Positions 20,601 through 28,814 of a stretch of DNA of 33,000 nucleotides are shown one piece after another. The stretch covers positions 1 to 33,000 of the forward strand of contig CAZCAQ010000010.1 of assembly GCA_964496905.1 (NCBI GenBank), written 5' to 3'. Source of the DNA: CAZCAQ01 sp964496905. Lineage in GTDB: Bacteria; Patescibacteriota; WWE3; UBA101185; UBA10185. Numbering within the stretch: the stretch's first letter is position 1; each line of letters starts with the position of its first letter. The notes beneath the pieces were generated by a model. The model worked only from the letters and a program-made list of their open reading frames with translations, made no database searches and had not been told where the DNA came from. A program made the position numbers and the translations under genes.

Positions 20601-22241
20601 AAGGGGACAATTTGCAAGTATGTTGTTAACTAGCAAGTTTTGTGAAACCTCACCTGAACTAAAGGCACTTTCAGAACCCGACATTACAATATTGGCAGCA
20701 GATTCTAAACCTACCTGCCCGGTTACCAGATCTCTTTTTTCCGCTAAGGCATAACTACAATAAAGTAAATTGCGTTTAATTTGTGTATTTTGAGTATTTA
20801 AGAATGAAATATTAGATTTTAAGTTATCATACAGCGTTGAGGTATCAATAGATATGTTTTGGGTGTTTGGGCCAATAAACACACCATCTCCAATGTTATT
20901 GTGTATTTTAGACCCCTTAATTGTTATATCGGATACATTTACATTATTTTTTGTACTATAGATTGAAATACCAGCACCTAATGGTAATTTCTTAGTTGAG
21001 GAGATAGTAAAATTATTATAAACCTCTGTATTTTCAATAGCGGTTTGGGGTGAAAGATTGGTTATTAAAATTCCAAAACTAGCATTATCACTAATTTTTG
21101 AGTTAAATAGTGTAACGTGTGAATTATTCACCAGTCTTAATCCAACACCCGAGGATTCTCTAATATGTAGGCCATCTAATACAACATATTCCGAATCCAC
21201 TACCGAAACTAAGGGTACGCGTAAGCAACTATCTGTTATTGCACTCACGCTAGAAACACAACTACTTAATGGCAATGCGTACGATTGTCCTGAAATAACT
21301 GCGGCATCGACGGATGATGACTTGATAATATAGGGTCGCTCAGCAGTCCCCTTTAAGCCAGAAATCGACAAACTTTCGTTGTATGTCGCATTTTGGATAC
21401 ATATTATACGATCTTGTGCGCTGTTCTTAACTATTGAAATTGCCTTAGATATAGATTTTACAGCTAATTCTTGCGTCTGGCCTGTATTGCCATCATTTCC
21501 AGTTTCGGCTGAAACGTATATATCACAATTTCTTGCTTTAGGCGGTAACGCCGTAGAAGGATTAGGAGAAACAGGCTTGCTTAAATCCGCGGGTTTGTTG
21601 ATATTAAATGGAGAAGTTGCTTTATCTACTTTTGACTGGGAATTAATAACGCTACTCTGAGTTAGCTCTATATCATCCAAAATAAAACTAACGTTATTTC
21701 TACCCTCAAATTGAAATAATAAATCAGCTAGAATTGGGGAGTTCGTAGAAGGGGTTGTAAAATTTAGTGCAAAATCGTTTGGTGTTCTTGTAGCTCTAAA
21801 AGAATTTTTACCTAGTAAAAACGACTTTTTTGTACGATTGTCATAAATCTTAACCCTTATTGCTCCGGTTTCTAAATCGGTGCCTGCCTTAAAATTTAGG
21901 TTATATGTAGTATTTGGATTTAGTTTTAAACCAGTTTGATACAAGGCATGTTCGCCTTGCAAAGGTCTACGGTTTATAAAAACTTCTAAAACATTTCCTC
22001 CATTTTGTGAAAAGTTTTCTACAGATTTAACAGAGTAAGTGGCTTTACCAACAACAGATTTAGTATGTTTCCATTGCGCAGGATAGTCTGGTGCTACTAC
22101 TGAACTAAAATCACCATTTTTAACAATGTTTATACCTGAAACTGGAGCCTGGGCTAATGTAAAAGTGTTACAAAATATGAAAAATAACAAGCAAATCAAA
22201 AGATGGCAAATTAATTTGTACTTAGGCAGAAAAGTTTTCAC
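17688..22241 (-). CDS. Giant secreted double beta-helix protein with Asp-rich tract
   Basis: 1517 residues. N-terminal signal peptide (KYKLICHLLICLLFFIFCNTF, cut near AQA). Residues about 35-195 are a carbohydrate-binding-like jelly-roll (IVKNGDF...LDDIELT); a second copy lies near 1300-1455 (VLKNGSF...). Between them are two right-handed parallel beta-helix domains, each opening with a DUF1565-like start (IYVSAETGNDGNTG near 240; KYVNKDGSETNGTT near 720). About 1180-1285 is a low-complexity Asp/Gly/Tyr tract, able to bind Ca2+. No LPXTG or membrane anchor at the C-terminus. Probably a surface or matrix polysaccharide-binding or lyase-like protein; lyase activity cannot be read from the sequence. 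GTG start 7 bases after TATAAT. Confidence 0.85.
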   Translation of the reverse strand: MKTFLPKYKLICHLLICLLFFIFCNTFTLAQAPVSGINIVKNGDFSSVVAPDYPAQWKHTKSVVGKATYSVKSVENFSQNGGNVLEVFINRRPLQGEHALYQTGLKLNPNTTYNLNFKAGTDLETGAIRVKIYDNRTKKSFLLGKNSFRATRTPNDFALNFTTPSTNSPILADLLFQFEGRNNVSFILDDIELTQSSVINSQSKVDKATSPFNINKPADLSKPVSPNPSTALPPKARNCDIYVSAETGNDGNTGQTQELAVKSISKAISIVKNSAQDRIICIQNATYNESLSISGLKGTAERPYIIKSSSVDAAVISGQSYALPLSSCVSSVSAITDSCLRVPLVSVVDSEYVVLDGLHIRESSGVGLRLVNNSHVTLFNSKISDNASFGILITNLSPQTAIENTEVYNNFTISSTKKLPLGAGISIYSTKNNVNVSDITIKGSKIHNNIGDGVFIGPNTQNISIDTSTLYDNLKSNISFLNTQNTQIKRNLLYCSYALAEKRDLVTGQVGLESAANIVMSGSESAFSSGEVSQNLLVNNILANCPLNLTINAKKGQFTRNTLINNTFVSQTGTEQVKVLEGAFPISNNSLVNNLLIQPSSLARPSYVSLLLNRNILNRNLLISSQQGPLVTDDALTLLHEPVNIAQSTSSVELNPLQFKLPNTSKYRDFGTDAEMAPKDDFYGNTRTTLPEAGAIELNDPAVLGSSITLDTSLTTIPVSSCTKYVNKDGSETNGTTLETSYKTIQKGVQELQAGDVLCIKGGNYSEIVTISKKFTEAAKVKIGAYSGGESVTLTSGAEKLPQSNCANLPNLSDNSTQTDNLFKSCSRKGLINISEAENIELVGLTISDSSATGLFIVDSKNITLNSVNITKSGLYGALFSTVNSISITKSKFLENVTHRQRNSKVSASGLEMINDSQKLTISDSLIAKNLGDGLVVKNTDDIALHDSAIVDNAFTNFELRSANKFVINRTLIACSADGLTGIRSALSGSNDYGIGFSYFGTSKNSSSTNTIVNSILQGCKSNMILNAEGDKHVKNLQVLNNHFINARTTSSAKENSRNVLMLGSNYPNLKFKNNIIYQKDDKIRTIVGYNTKYDFTANILYPNTIRTLAPPAFIIQNPKLDDGNAEINLSNLNVSKFMPKDDSPAINTADARIESDYLKVDYLKEDRSNLDIGALEVTDADDDVNEDNDNDNGDDNTGDDGDDGDGDGDGDSGGDGEGDGDGDGGGGDDYDPCDYYWCDDDSSGDNDYDYDYDYDDSTTDEQGYDEYDPYADYYYDFDYDAGDTAQFGVIEPSPTTDVLKNGSFDLSKAQNGLPPGWFIRTGVDGAVKVNLVSNDYDSNAGNAMQIQLKRLPAAGKVELFQSGLPLKAGALYELSFVAKSDYGSDLDISLNNSVFPYEVLTNSLYGVDLKPDWNVYTGYIKIPETQNPNSSIRIVFSFDGAIDDLYFIDKVTMTEFIKPSNTYEDYNPDYDLDPEFYTEPVSGETPLEEPQEVPFEEIGAPQTTTKSTKIVYQADF
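18390..18710 (-). repeat. GAY-codon low-complexity tract
   Basis: Short-period runs of GAT/GAC with GGC/GGT, then GAT/TAT, encode DGDGDGD and DYDYDYD type strings in the giant secreted protein. Such tracts slip easily, so length may vary among strains. Confidence 0.85.
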
Positions 22242-22248
22242 TATACTT

Positions 22249-22278
22249 ATTATAGTAATAAACTTTCTATGTTAGCAA
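22249..22278 (-). promoter_or_regulatory. Leaderless promoter of the giant surface protein
   Basis: Minus strand: TTGCTA (22278-22273), 18 bases, TATAAT (22254-22249), 7 bases to GTG 22241. Confidence 0.7.
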
Positions 22279-22295
22279 TGATTATTGAGTATAAC

Positions 22296-22336
22296 TTTTA
22301 GTCAAAAATAAACTAGCAGCTTAAAACCTTGCTACT
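22296..22336 (-). terminator. Probable terminator after glgA copy 1
   Basis: Minus strand: AGTAGC (22336-22331) and GCTGCT (near 22320-22315) form a short stem with wobble, then AGTTTATTTTT. Moderate strength. Confidence 0.45.
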
Positions 22337-22351
22337 AAAGGCAACTGCAAC

Positions 22352-23746
22352 CTACTCAAGTAGCTTTTTGTACAATTTTTTGTACTCAATTGCGCTTTTT
22401 TCCCAGTTAAAATCAGCATTTATTGCACTAGTGACCATTTTCTCGTAAACCTTGGTGTTTGCATAAAACTTTAAGGCTCTCAAAATGCAACTACGCAAAT
22501 CAGCAGAGCTGTACATTTTGAACTTAAATCCATTGATACTATCAATCACTGAATCTTTTAAACCGCCGGTATCACGTACAATTGGTAAAGTACCATAGCG
22601 CATTGAAATCATTTGCGTCAAGCCACATGGTTCAAACCTTGATGGCACTAGGAAGAAATCACTAGACTTGTATATTTCAAGCGCAAGTTTGTTATCAAAC
22701 TTAATGTTTATCGAAACTTTGTTTTTGTGCTTTTTGGCTATTTCAATACCTTTTTGCTTAAATTTTTCTTCCCAAATAGGATCACCAGTGCCCAATAAAA
22801 TAAAAACACCATTGTTCTCTAAAATTGTGTCTAAAGAATCAAAAAGAATATCAAGCCCTTTTTGATTAGGATCAAGTCGGGAAATAAAAGAAAACACCGG
22901 TGAATTAGTAGCATCCAAAAGGCCTAATTGCTTAAATAATGCTTTTCGTGCCGACTTTTTCCCTTCCTGCCAATTAGAAATATCGTATTCACAAGGTAAA
23001 GTAGCATAATCAATACCATTTAAAATACCCGTTAAAGTATTGCGGCGATCATACAAAAATCCAGATAAATCACCACCGATATCTTTAAACATAACCTCAT
23101 TAGCATAAGACGGCGACACAGTGCTAACATAGTCTGCTGAGGTTATAGCTTGCTGCATTAAGTTTAAAAATCCATCCTGAATATCATAATCTATGCCAGC
23201 GTGCGCACCAGGATCCAAATCTACATCACGCAGTATTGAAAACTCTACATTTCCTTGATATGAAATGTTGTGGATTGTAAAAAGGACTGGGGGTTTTTCA
23301 CTCTTTAGCTCATCGGTTAATATGTGAGGTATTAAGCCTGTATGCCAGTCATGACAATGAATGACATCGTAACTGTTAAAACCACTTTTTATAAACTCTA
23401 CAACTGCTCTATCAAAAAACGAGTAAGGTACAACTTCATTGAGCAAATAACCATGCTTTTTATCAAAAAATTTATCATTTTTTATTAAAAACAAATCAAC
23501 ATTAGATCCGGGAAGTTTTGTTTTAAAAATAGGAACAATAAAAGTTTCTCCGCCATATGTAACTTCAAGTTCTAAGTGCTTAACTATTTTGTAACCAGAT
23601 GTATCAATGTTTGTGTAAAACGGTGCTATTACGTCGGCGTCGACTTTGAGGTTTTCAAGAGCTTTGGGAAGTGCACCAATAACATCACCCAAACCTCCCA
23701 TTTTTATAATAGGTGCAACTTCAGCGGCAACAAAGAGAACTTTCAT
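22352..23746 (-). CDS. glgA: Glycogen/starch synthase GT5, copy 1
   Basis: Adds glucose from ADP- or UDP-glucose to alpha-1,4-glucan. 464 residues, normal GlgA length. N-terminal Rossmann domain with KMGGLGDV (15-22, sugar-nucleotide binding Lys15) and VIHCHDWHTGLIPHIL; C-terminal domain with FISRLDPNQKGLD and the FEPCGLTQMISMRYGTLPIV donor site with its Glu. TATACT ends 6 bases before ATG 23746 on the minus strand and begins right after the stop of the GH57 gene, so it can be transcribed alone. Pairs with GH57 and a second GT5 in one alpha-glucan cluster. Confidence 0.93.
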   Translation of the reverse strand: MKVLFVAAEVAPIIKMGGLGDVIGALPKALENLKVDADVIAPFYTNIDTSGYKIVKHLELEVTYGGETFIVPIFKTKLPGSNVDLFLIKNDKFFDKKHGYLLNEVVPYSFFDRAVVEFIKSGFNSYDVIHCHDWHTGLIPHILTDELKSEKPPVLFTIHNISYQGNVEFSILRDVDLDPGAHAGIDYDIQDGFLNLMQQAITSADYVSTVSPSYANEVMFKDIGGDLSGFLYDRRNTLTGILNGIDYATLPCEYDISNWQEGKKSARKALFKQLGLLDATNSPVFSFISRLDPNQKGLDILFDSLDTILENNGVFILLGTGDPIWEEKFKQKGIEIAKKHKNKVSINIKFDNKLALEIYKSSDFFLVPSRFEPCGLTQMISMRYGTLPIVRDTGGLKDSVIDSINGFKFKMYSSADLRSCILRALKFYANTKVYEKMVTSAINADFNWEKSAIEYKKLYKKLLE

Positions 23747-23758
23747 TAGTTAAGTATA

Positions 23759-25024
23759 TCAGGACTTAGAACTTTGCAAATGTACTTGTGAACGAACTTT
23801 TTCTATATAGACTTTAAGCTCATCATCAGAGGTGAAATCAGCAACAGTTGATGCAAATTCAAGATAGTTTGAAATAAACAAGGGATCAAAGACGTGTTCT
23901 CCATTAAAGAGTTCCTTATTGGAAGCCCACCACGCAACATCGCTTGCAACCAAACGTGCATATGACATTTTTGTCATAATATACTTTTTTAGATCGTCAC
24001 TTTCAAATGAATTTATCGTGTCATTCTTCCATACAGGCAGATTTTCAAGATTGTGTGTATCACACTTGGGCTCTATACAATTGTCATACCTTTGTGCGAT
24101 AAAAGAATACAATTCCCATAGCGTATTTTGAATAAAATTGCCTTCAATTTTCCAAAATGGCAGGATATTGCCCTTTTGTACATCCTCTAATGTGGCACCC
24201 CAAGTCGAAGGCATGATTTTTTCACAAACAGATAATTTATGCTCGTGTTGATTGTATAAAATTGTGTCGGAAACTTTGCGTAAATTATGTCCAGCACTAG
24301 CTAATGAGTCTATTAATGTATCCAAGTATAAAATACCCTCTTTATTGTGATGTCCAAATGTTTCACCATCGAGCGCAATTATAATTGAATTTTCAGTAGA
24401 ATCATTTATCATTTCCACAACTGGGTTTGTATTAAATCCCCTGTTAAATGCAATATTATTACTTATTTGAGTGTTTCGAACCACTAATACTATACCGCTT
24501 GCGTGCTCTACAATTGGATTAGAGTAACTTTCTATTGCACATTGGTCAATAAGTATCCATGAATAATTTAAACCTGAGATTGTTCTAAGAACAGCCTCAT
24601 CAACCGCCAGTTCAGGAGGAAAAAACCCATTAACATCTTTAAGTAAGATAGATTTTTCACCTTCAAAACCCGTCCGCTTTCCAAAATAGTAGCCTAAACC
24701 ATATTCGTTTAAGACTATTTGATCTTCACGCATTTTTTCATTAAATTGTGATAGAAGTGGATGATATGCACCTGTACCTGTAAGTTCGATTTTTCCAGTT
24801 TCATACAATTTTGCAATGTCGGATAACCAGCTTGAATATCCATACGAATCCATAATTTCAAGTAAACTTAGCGGCATGTTAAGCGTAAAATTCGCATTTT
24901 TATTATTCTTTAAAATCTTAAGTAATGGTTGATAGGACGACTCGTATATTTGTTTAAATACAGAAGCTGTTTGTATGCTTGGCTGATATAAATGAAGAAT
25001 GATACTTATCTGCTTGGGCGTCAT
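23759..25024 (-). CDS. GH57-family alpha-glucan hydrolase/transferase
   Basis: 421 residues of glycoside hydrolase family 57 (alpha-amylase, 4-alpha-glucanotransferase or branching type). Conserved regions: LHLYQP (10-15), TGTGAYHPLL (82-91), GFFPPELAVDE (133-143) with candidate nucleophile Glu138, and IALDGETFGHH (216-225) with candidate acid/base Asp219. Length fits the shorter alpha-amylase-like subfamily. Which reaction cannot be told; remodelling the glucan made by the neighbouring GT5 enzymes is likely. TATAAT lies 9 bases before ATG 25024, so a nearly leaderless mRNA starts downstream of the RNA at 25061-25186. Confidence 0.88.
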   Translation of the reverse strand: MTPKQISIILHLYQPSIQTASVFKQIYESSYQPLLKILKNNKNANFTLNMPLSLLEIMDSYGYSSWLSDIAKLYETGKIELTGTGAYHPLLSQFNEKMREDQIVLNEYGLGYYFGKRTGFEGEKSILLKDVNGFFPPELAVDEAVLRTISGLNYSWILIDQCAIESYSNPIVEHASGIVLVVRNTQISNNIAFNRGFNTNPVVEMINDSTENSIIIALDGETFGHHNKEGILYLDTLIDSLASAGHNLRKVSDTILYNQHEHKLSVCEKIMPSTWGATLEDVQKGNILPFWKIEGNFIQNTLWELYSFIAQRYDNCIEPKCDTHNLENLPVWKNDTINSFESDDLKKYIMTKMSYARLVASDVAWWASNKELFNGEHVFDPLFISNYLEFASTVADFTSDDELKVYIEKVRSQVHLQSSKS

Positions 25025-25060
25025 GCTTTTGCAATTATAAGTGGAAAATCAAATTTAAGC

Positions 25061-25186
25061 AAAAAAAAAATGCGCTCTACCCCAGTTGGGTTTAGTTTTC
25101 TTATTCTCCTGCCCACAGAATAAGAAAGAGATGAATAAGAATCCATCTGAAAACCCTACTGGGATACAACGCACTTTAATACTAAT
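25061..25186 (-). ncRNA. Putative small structured RNA (about 125 nt)
   Basis: On the minus strand a promoter at 25220-25193 predicts a start near 25186. The ends pair: TGCG with CGCA, CCCAGT-A-GGGTTT with AAACCC-A-ACTGGG (one A-A mismatch). The inner part has TTCTTATTC twice, either able to pair with GAATAAGAA. Ten U (25070-25061) follow the closing stem, a strong terminator. No coding frame. The GH57 gene has its own -10 box after the U run, so this looks like a free small RNA, though an attenuating leader is possible. Confidence 0.62.
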
Positions 25187-25192
25187 AGCGTA

Positions 25193-25220
25193 AGTATACT
25201 ATAAAGTCATATTTTGTCAA
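25193..25220 (-). promoter_or_regulatory. Promoter of the 125-nt RNA, overlapping a stop codon
   Basis: Minus strand: consensus TTGACA (25220-25215), 16 bases, TATACT (25198-25193). The TGA in the -35 box is the stop codon of the GT5 copy 2 gene, the same arrangement as at 11909-11937. Confidence 0.72.
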
Positions 25221-26788
25221 GATAACGAATCGTGGTCTTTAGGATATGGCTTTAAATGAAGATCCATAGTTTTTTGGTACAATTTAACATATTCCTTAGC
25301 AGAATAGCTCCAGCTATAGTCTTGACGCATTGCATTTTGCTGCAATTTAAGCCATAAAAGCTTGTTTTTGTATAACTCTAGAACCTTTGCAAACTGCCCC
25401 ATTAATGACATTTCGCTAAATTCCTTAAGCATAAATCCAGTGCCTTCCATTAAAACACTGTCAAAATCCTCAACTGTGTCTACTAATCCGCCTACTTTGC
25501 GTACAAGCGGAATACTTCCATAGCGCATAGCTTCTAGCTGAACAATTCCGCATGGCTCAAATCTAGATGGATATAGCATCACATCAGTACCTGCAAAAAA
25601 AAGTCTTGGAAGCAAAAAGTTTGGATATGTATGAATACCAACTTTTTGAGGATATTTTTGTTTCAATTCTTTTAGCATATCAACTAAACTAGAATCCCCT
25701 CCTCCAACTTGTACAAATTGCATATTAAATTCTTTGAGCGCATGGTCAAGCGTTCTTACTATTAAATCCACGCCTTTTTGGTAATCGAGCCTTCCAACAA
25801 ATCCAAATACTGGAATTGACTCGTCAATTGGTAAATCCATTTCATCTTGAAGTGCTAACTTGTTTTTAACGCGACGATCCAATGAGGTAATGTTGTAATT
25901 TGCTTGAATATACTTATCCGTTGCAGGGTCAAATTCTTCGTAATCAATTCCATTTACAATACCAAATAATTTACTTCTGACTTCTAATAAAAGCTTATCT
26001 AAACCTTCGCCATATTCTTCAGTCAAAATTTCTTTTGAATAAGTTTTTGAGACAGTGTTAATTGCATCTGAGTTTATTATTCCTCTACGCATAAAATTTA
26101 AATTCAAAAATTTGGGATCAAATATTGATGGTATTCCAGCCTGACCATCATCATACTCAAGTTCTGATACATTTTGTGGAACTATATTGCCTTGATGCGC
26201 AATACTATGAATTGTATGTAATGTTGCAAGCTTACTTAATTGTGGATCATTTTTGTATGTTGTTTTAAGATAATTTGACACAAGACCGGTATGCCAATCG
26301 TGTGTATGTATTACGTCCGGTACAAAAATATCTCGTTTAATAAATTCAAGTGCACCTCTGCATAAAAGTCCCCACCTAATAGGATCATCCGAATAACCAT
26401 AAACATTGTTACGTTTTTCATAGTATTCCATATTCTCCAAAAAGTAGGTTACTATGCCATACTGATTTTTGTGCGTTTTAATGTTACACATTAGCTCTGG
26501 CTCTACTTCGCTATCAGTTGGGATGTTAATACCTTCCAAAAGCATGCTTAATTCATAATTACCTTGTTGATCTATAAAGCCAAATTTTGGCATAAAAATG
26601 CGAACATCGTGGCCTTGATCCAAAAGTTCTTTAGAAAGGTAGAGTAGCACGCTTGAAAAGCCGCCAACCTTAGCGTATGGCATGGCTTCCGCCCCTACCA
26701 TTAGTATCTTAAGTTTTTTTTCAGAGGAAGTATCGGAAACTTCATTTATTAGATTACCCAATACATTTATAATTTTCTTTGAGGCCAT
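25217..26788 (-). CDS. Glycogen/starch synthase GT5, copy 2
   Basis: 523 residues, a second GT5 enzyme about 60 longer than copy 1 with an extra N-terminal tail. Nucleotide-sugar motif KVGGFSSV (40-47) has Phe-Ser-Ser where GlgA has Leu-Gly-Asp. DVIHTHDWHTGLV, GFVGRLDYQKGVD and FEPCGIVQLEAMRYGSIPLV are conserved, so it is probably active. The altered KxGG segment and the separate branch suggested by copy 1 imply a different acceptor or donor (inference). TAGAAT ends 6 bases before ATG 26788: leaderless. Confidence 0.9.
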   Translation of the reverse strand: MASKKIINVLGNLINEVSDTSSEKKLKILMVGAEAMPYAKVGGFSSVLLYLSKELLDQGHDVRIFMPKFGFIDQQGNYELSMLLEGINIPTDSEVEPELMCNIKTHKNQYGIVTYFLENMEYYEKRNNVYGYSDDPIRWGLLCRGALEFIKRDIFVPDVIHTHDWHTGLVSNYLKTTYKNDPQLSKLATLHTIHSIAHQGNIVPQNVSELEYDDGQAGIPSIFDPKFLNLNFMRRGIINSDAINTVSKTYSKEILTEEYGEGLDKLLLEVRSKLFGIVNGIDYEEFDPATDKYIQANYNITSLDRRVKNKLALQDEMDLPIDESIPVFGFVGRLDYQKGVDLIVRTLDHALKEFNMQFVQVGGGDSSLVDMLKELKQKYPQKVGIHTYPNFLLPRLFFAGTDVMLYPSRFEPCGIVQLEAMRYGSIPLVRKVGGLVDTVEDFDSVLMEGTGFMLKEFSEMSLMGQFAKVLELYKNKLLWLKLQQNAMRQDYSWSYSAKEYVKLYQKTMDLHLKPYPKDHDSLS

Positions 26789-26842
26789 AAGTGTATTCTA
26801 CCACTTACAAGGCTAAATGGGCTACAAAACACGCTTGAACGC

Positions 26843-26872
26843 AAATTACCCCAAAAAAGCTTGGGGTAATTT
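26843..26872. terminator. Long perfect hairpin between HTH gene and GT5 copy 2
   Basis: 12-base perfect arms AAATTACCCCAA (26843-26854) and TTGGGGTAATTT (26861-26872). It ends the minus-strand HTH gene; the T tail is short, contained in the stem (TAATTT). Confidence 0.65.
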
Positions 26873-26892
26873 AAGTATAACTAAAGTGAGAT

Positions 26893-27867
26893 CTATGCTA
26901 TGGTATCAAGCTCTGAAACAAGATCCTTTTCACCAGATGCTACAAGATCCATTCTCAATTTCTCTCTAGAGACCACATTTAAGCCGTACATTTCACGTCT
27001 ATCTTTGTAAATCGAATTTTCGTCTGAAATGTATAAGCATAATTGAGCTGAAGCTTTGGAGACTTCTGTTAGCTTTAGAGCTTTTTCAAAATAATCTCTA
27101 TCAGAGCTTCTTACATAAGCATGTATAACTGAAAAGGGTCGTATTGGTTTAAACAATGACAAACCTGCATCAAGAGTAAAAGCGTAATCAACAGATGCTT
27201 TTTTAGCTGCTTTATCTAAACTTTGAGCGATTTCTTTAAGACCACCAACGCCACTTAAATAGTAATACTCTGTCTTCTCTTCAACCTCTTCTTCATATTC
27301 TTGTGTAAAACTACTTACTTCTTCAGTAGGTGCAGTAGTAGCAACCGGTGCTGACTTAACTTCAGCTATTGGCGGTGTATTTACAGCAGTTTCTTCTGAT
27401 TTCGTAGTTTGTTCTTCTCTATATCTCTCAGCTGCTGCCCTAAATTTAGCCAGCCAATCTACTGCAGAGTCATCTTCTGTATCATTATTTAAAGTATCTG
27501 CAACCAATTCTGTGTCAGTAGAGTCTTCTGAGTCGTCAAGTAAGTCTATATCATCTATCTCAACATCTTCATCATCTTTTAAATCCTGAGTAGAAGTAAT
27601 TTCTTCTACAGGTGCTGCTTTAGGCTTTTTAGACACGCTAGATTTGGCAACAGGTGTATTTTCTTGTTGTTGTATGTTTTTCGCTTCTTGTGGGTACAAA
27701 AAGTCTAAAATATTTTGTTTAGAGAATCTATGTCGGCCTGTTGCAGTTTTAACATCTGCATGCAACTTTCCTTCATCTAAGTATCTGTAAACAGATCTTA
27801 AACTGACTCCCAAAACATTTGCTACTTCTGTGGATGTATAAAGTTTATCTTTTAATTCTATTGTCAT
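26893..27867 (-). CDS. Excisionase/MerR-type HTH protein with acidic linker
   Basis: 324 residues from ATG 27867. Residues 8-60 are a small winged helix of the excisionase/MerR N-domain kind: YTSTEVANVLGVSLRSVYRYLDEGKLHA then TGRHRFSKQNILDFL. Residues about 65-205 are a long acidic, probably disordered linker rich in Asp, Glu and Thr. Residues about 215-324 are an unassigned C-terminal domain (YYYLSGVGGLKEIAQ...). It may be a DNA-binding regulator of envelope genes. The frame runs back to a TTG at 27903, but that TTG is the first half of the -35 box; TATAGT ends 6 bases before ATG 27867, so the mRNA is leaderless. Confidence 0.82.
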   Translation of the reverse strand: MTIELKDKLYTSTEVANVLGVSLRSVYRYLDEGKLHADVKTATGRHRFSKQNILDFLYPQEAKNIQQQENTPVAKSSVSKKPKAAPVEEITSTQDLKDDEDVEIDDIDLLDDSEDSTDTELVADTLNNDTEDDSAVDWLAKFRAAAERYREEQTTKSEETAVNTPPIAEVKSAPVATTAPTEEVSSFTQEYEEEVEEKTEYYYLSGVGGLKEIAQSLDKAAKKASVDYAFTLDAGLSLFKPIRPFSVIHAYVRSSDRDYFEKALKLTEVSKASAQLCLYISDENSIYKDRREMYGLNVVSREKLRMDLVASGEKDLVSELDTIA

Positions 27868-27873
27868 GCCATA

Positions 27874-27903
27874 ACTATACACAGACAAAAATTTCCCTGT
27901 CAA
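27874..27903 (-). promoter_or_regulatory. Leaderless promoter of the HTH gene
   Basis: Minus strand: consensus TTGACA (27903-27898), 18 bases, TATAGT (27879-27874), 6 bases to ATG 27867. Confidence 0.78.
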
Positions 27904-27926
27904 TGCTTTTGTAATTAGTATAATGA

Positions 27927-28814
27927 TTATTGTTTCTTAAGTGTGACAAGGAACACTAAAAACGGAAAAAGTAATGTCGCTTTTAAAATCCGCTTAATTC
28001 TCCAAGGTTGCTGAGTTAGTCGATATAACCAACGTAAATTATTTTTTGAATAAAAGTCACTGGGTGTTACGGTATAACCTGCAATGTCATCTAACGTACC
28101 GCCAATACCTATGCAAAGTTTAACTGGGAGCTTTGAATTATTTCTTTTAATCCACTTTTCTTGTCGATTATGGCCAAAGGCTACAAATAACATATCAATA
28201 TGCAAGTTGGGCATACCCGAAGCGCTAAGAACTGACTTAATTGCACTAACACTAGTTTCATCTTGTAAAGGGTTAGCGTATATATTGGAGTCGGCAAATA
28301 CAACTTTTAAATTAGGATAATTTCTTTTTAGCTTAGCTGCAGCCTCTTTAGCGATATTAACATTGTTTAGCACCGGCCTTCCCCTTTTATCTTTTAACTG
28401 ACCTCCAACTAGTCCAACTGTGTAACCTTTTTCATTACAAAGTTCAAACAACTTGTTTGTTAAATCTACGCCATATATTGGCGGGAAATCGTTCAATTTA
28501 CCCACTTTAGTAATAAAGGACATGCCCGCAATGAAACTTCGTAGTGGAAACAAAGCACCCCGTTTTAGTGATTTAACTTTGTTTAAGTAGTCCAAGGCAA
28601 AAACAACACCCGAACCATCGGCAAGTGACAAAAATGAGTCATTTATAATAGTTTTAAACTCATTATCTTTCTGCGCGTCAACAATAAATTCAGGATTTGT
28701 CGTACAAATTTGAAAAAATGTATTTTCAGCCATTTTCGCATCAATTAATGCAACAGCGTCGTTAATTGTTAATTCGTGGTTTATTTTTATTCCTAGTATT
28801 TCAGTTACTTTCAT
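27927..28814 (-). CDS. WecG/TagA/CpsF-family glycosyltransferase
   Basis: GT26-type transfer of a (N-acetylated) sugar from UDP to a lipid-linked acceptor in surface polymer synthesis. 295 residues, somewhat above the usual 240-260. Motifs: TTNPEFIVDA, LADGSGVVFALDY, YTVGLVGG, MLFVAFGHNRQEKWI and GIGGTLDDIAGYTV followed by NLRWLYRLTQQPWRIKRI, the basic membrane-associating end. A hydrophobic C-terminal tail (LLFPFLVFLVTL) is present. ATG 28814 overlaps the mreB stop by 4 bases (ATGA), so it is translationally coupled to MreB: sugar polymer synthesis tied to shape. Confidence 0.93.
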   Translation of the reverse strand: MKVTEILGIKINHELTINDAVALIDAKMAENTFFQICTTNPEFIVDAQKDNEFKTIINDSFLSLADGSGVVFALDYLNKVKSLKRGALFPLRSFIAGMSFITKVGKLNDFPPIYGVDLTNKLFELCNEKGYTVGLVGGQLKDKRGRPVLNNVNIAKEAAAKLKRNYPNLKVVFADSNIYANPLQDETSVSAIKSVLSASGMPNLHIDMLFVAFGHNRQEKWIKRNNSKLPVKLCIGIGGTLDDIAGYTVTPSDFYSKNNLRWLYRLTQQPWRIKRILKATLLFPFLVFLVTLKKQ

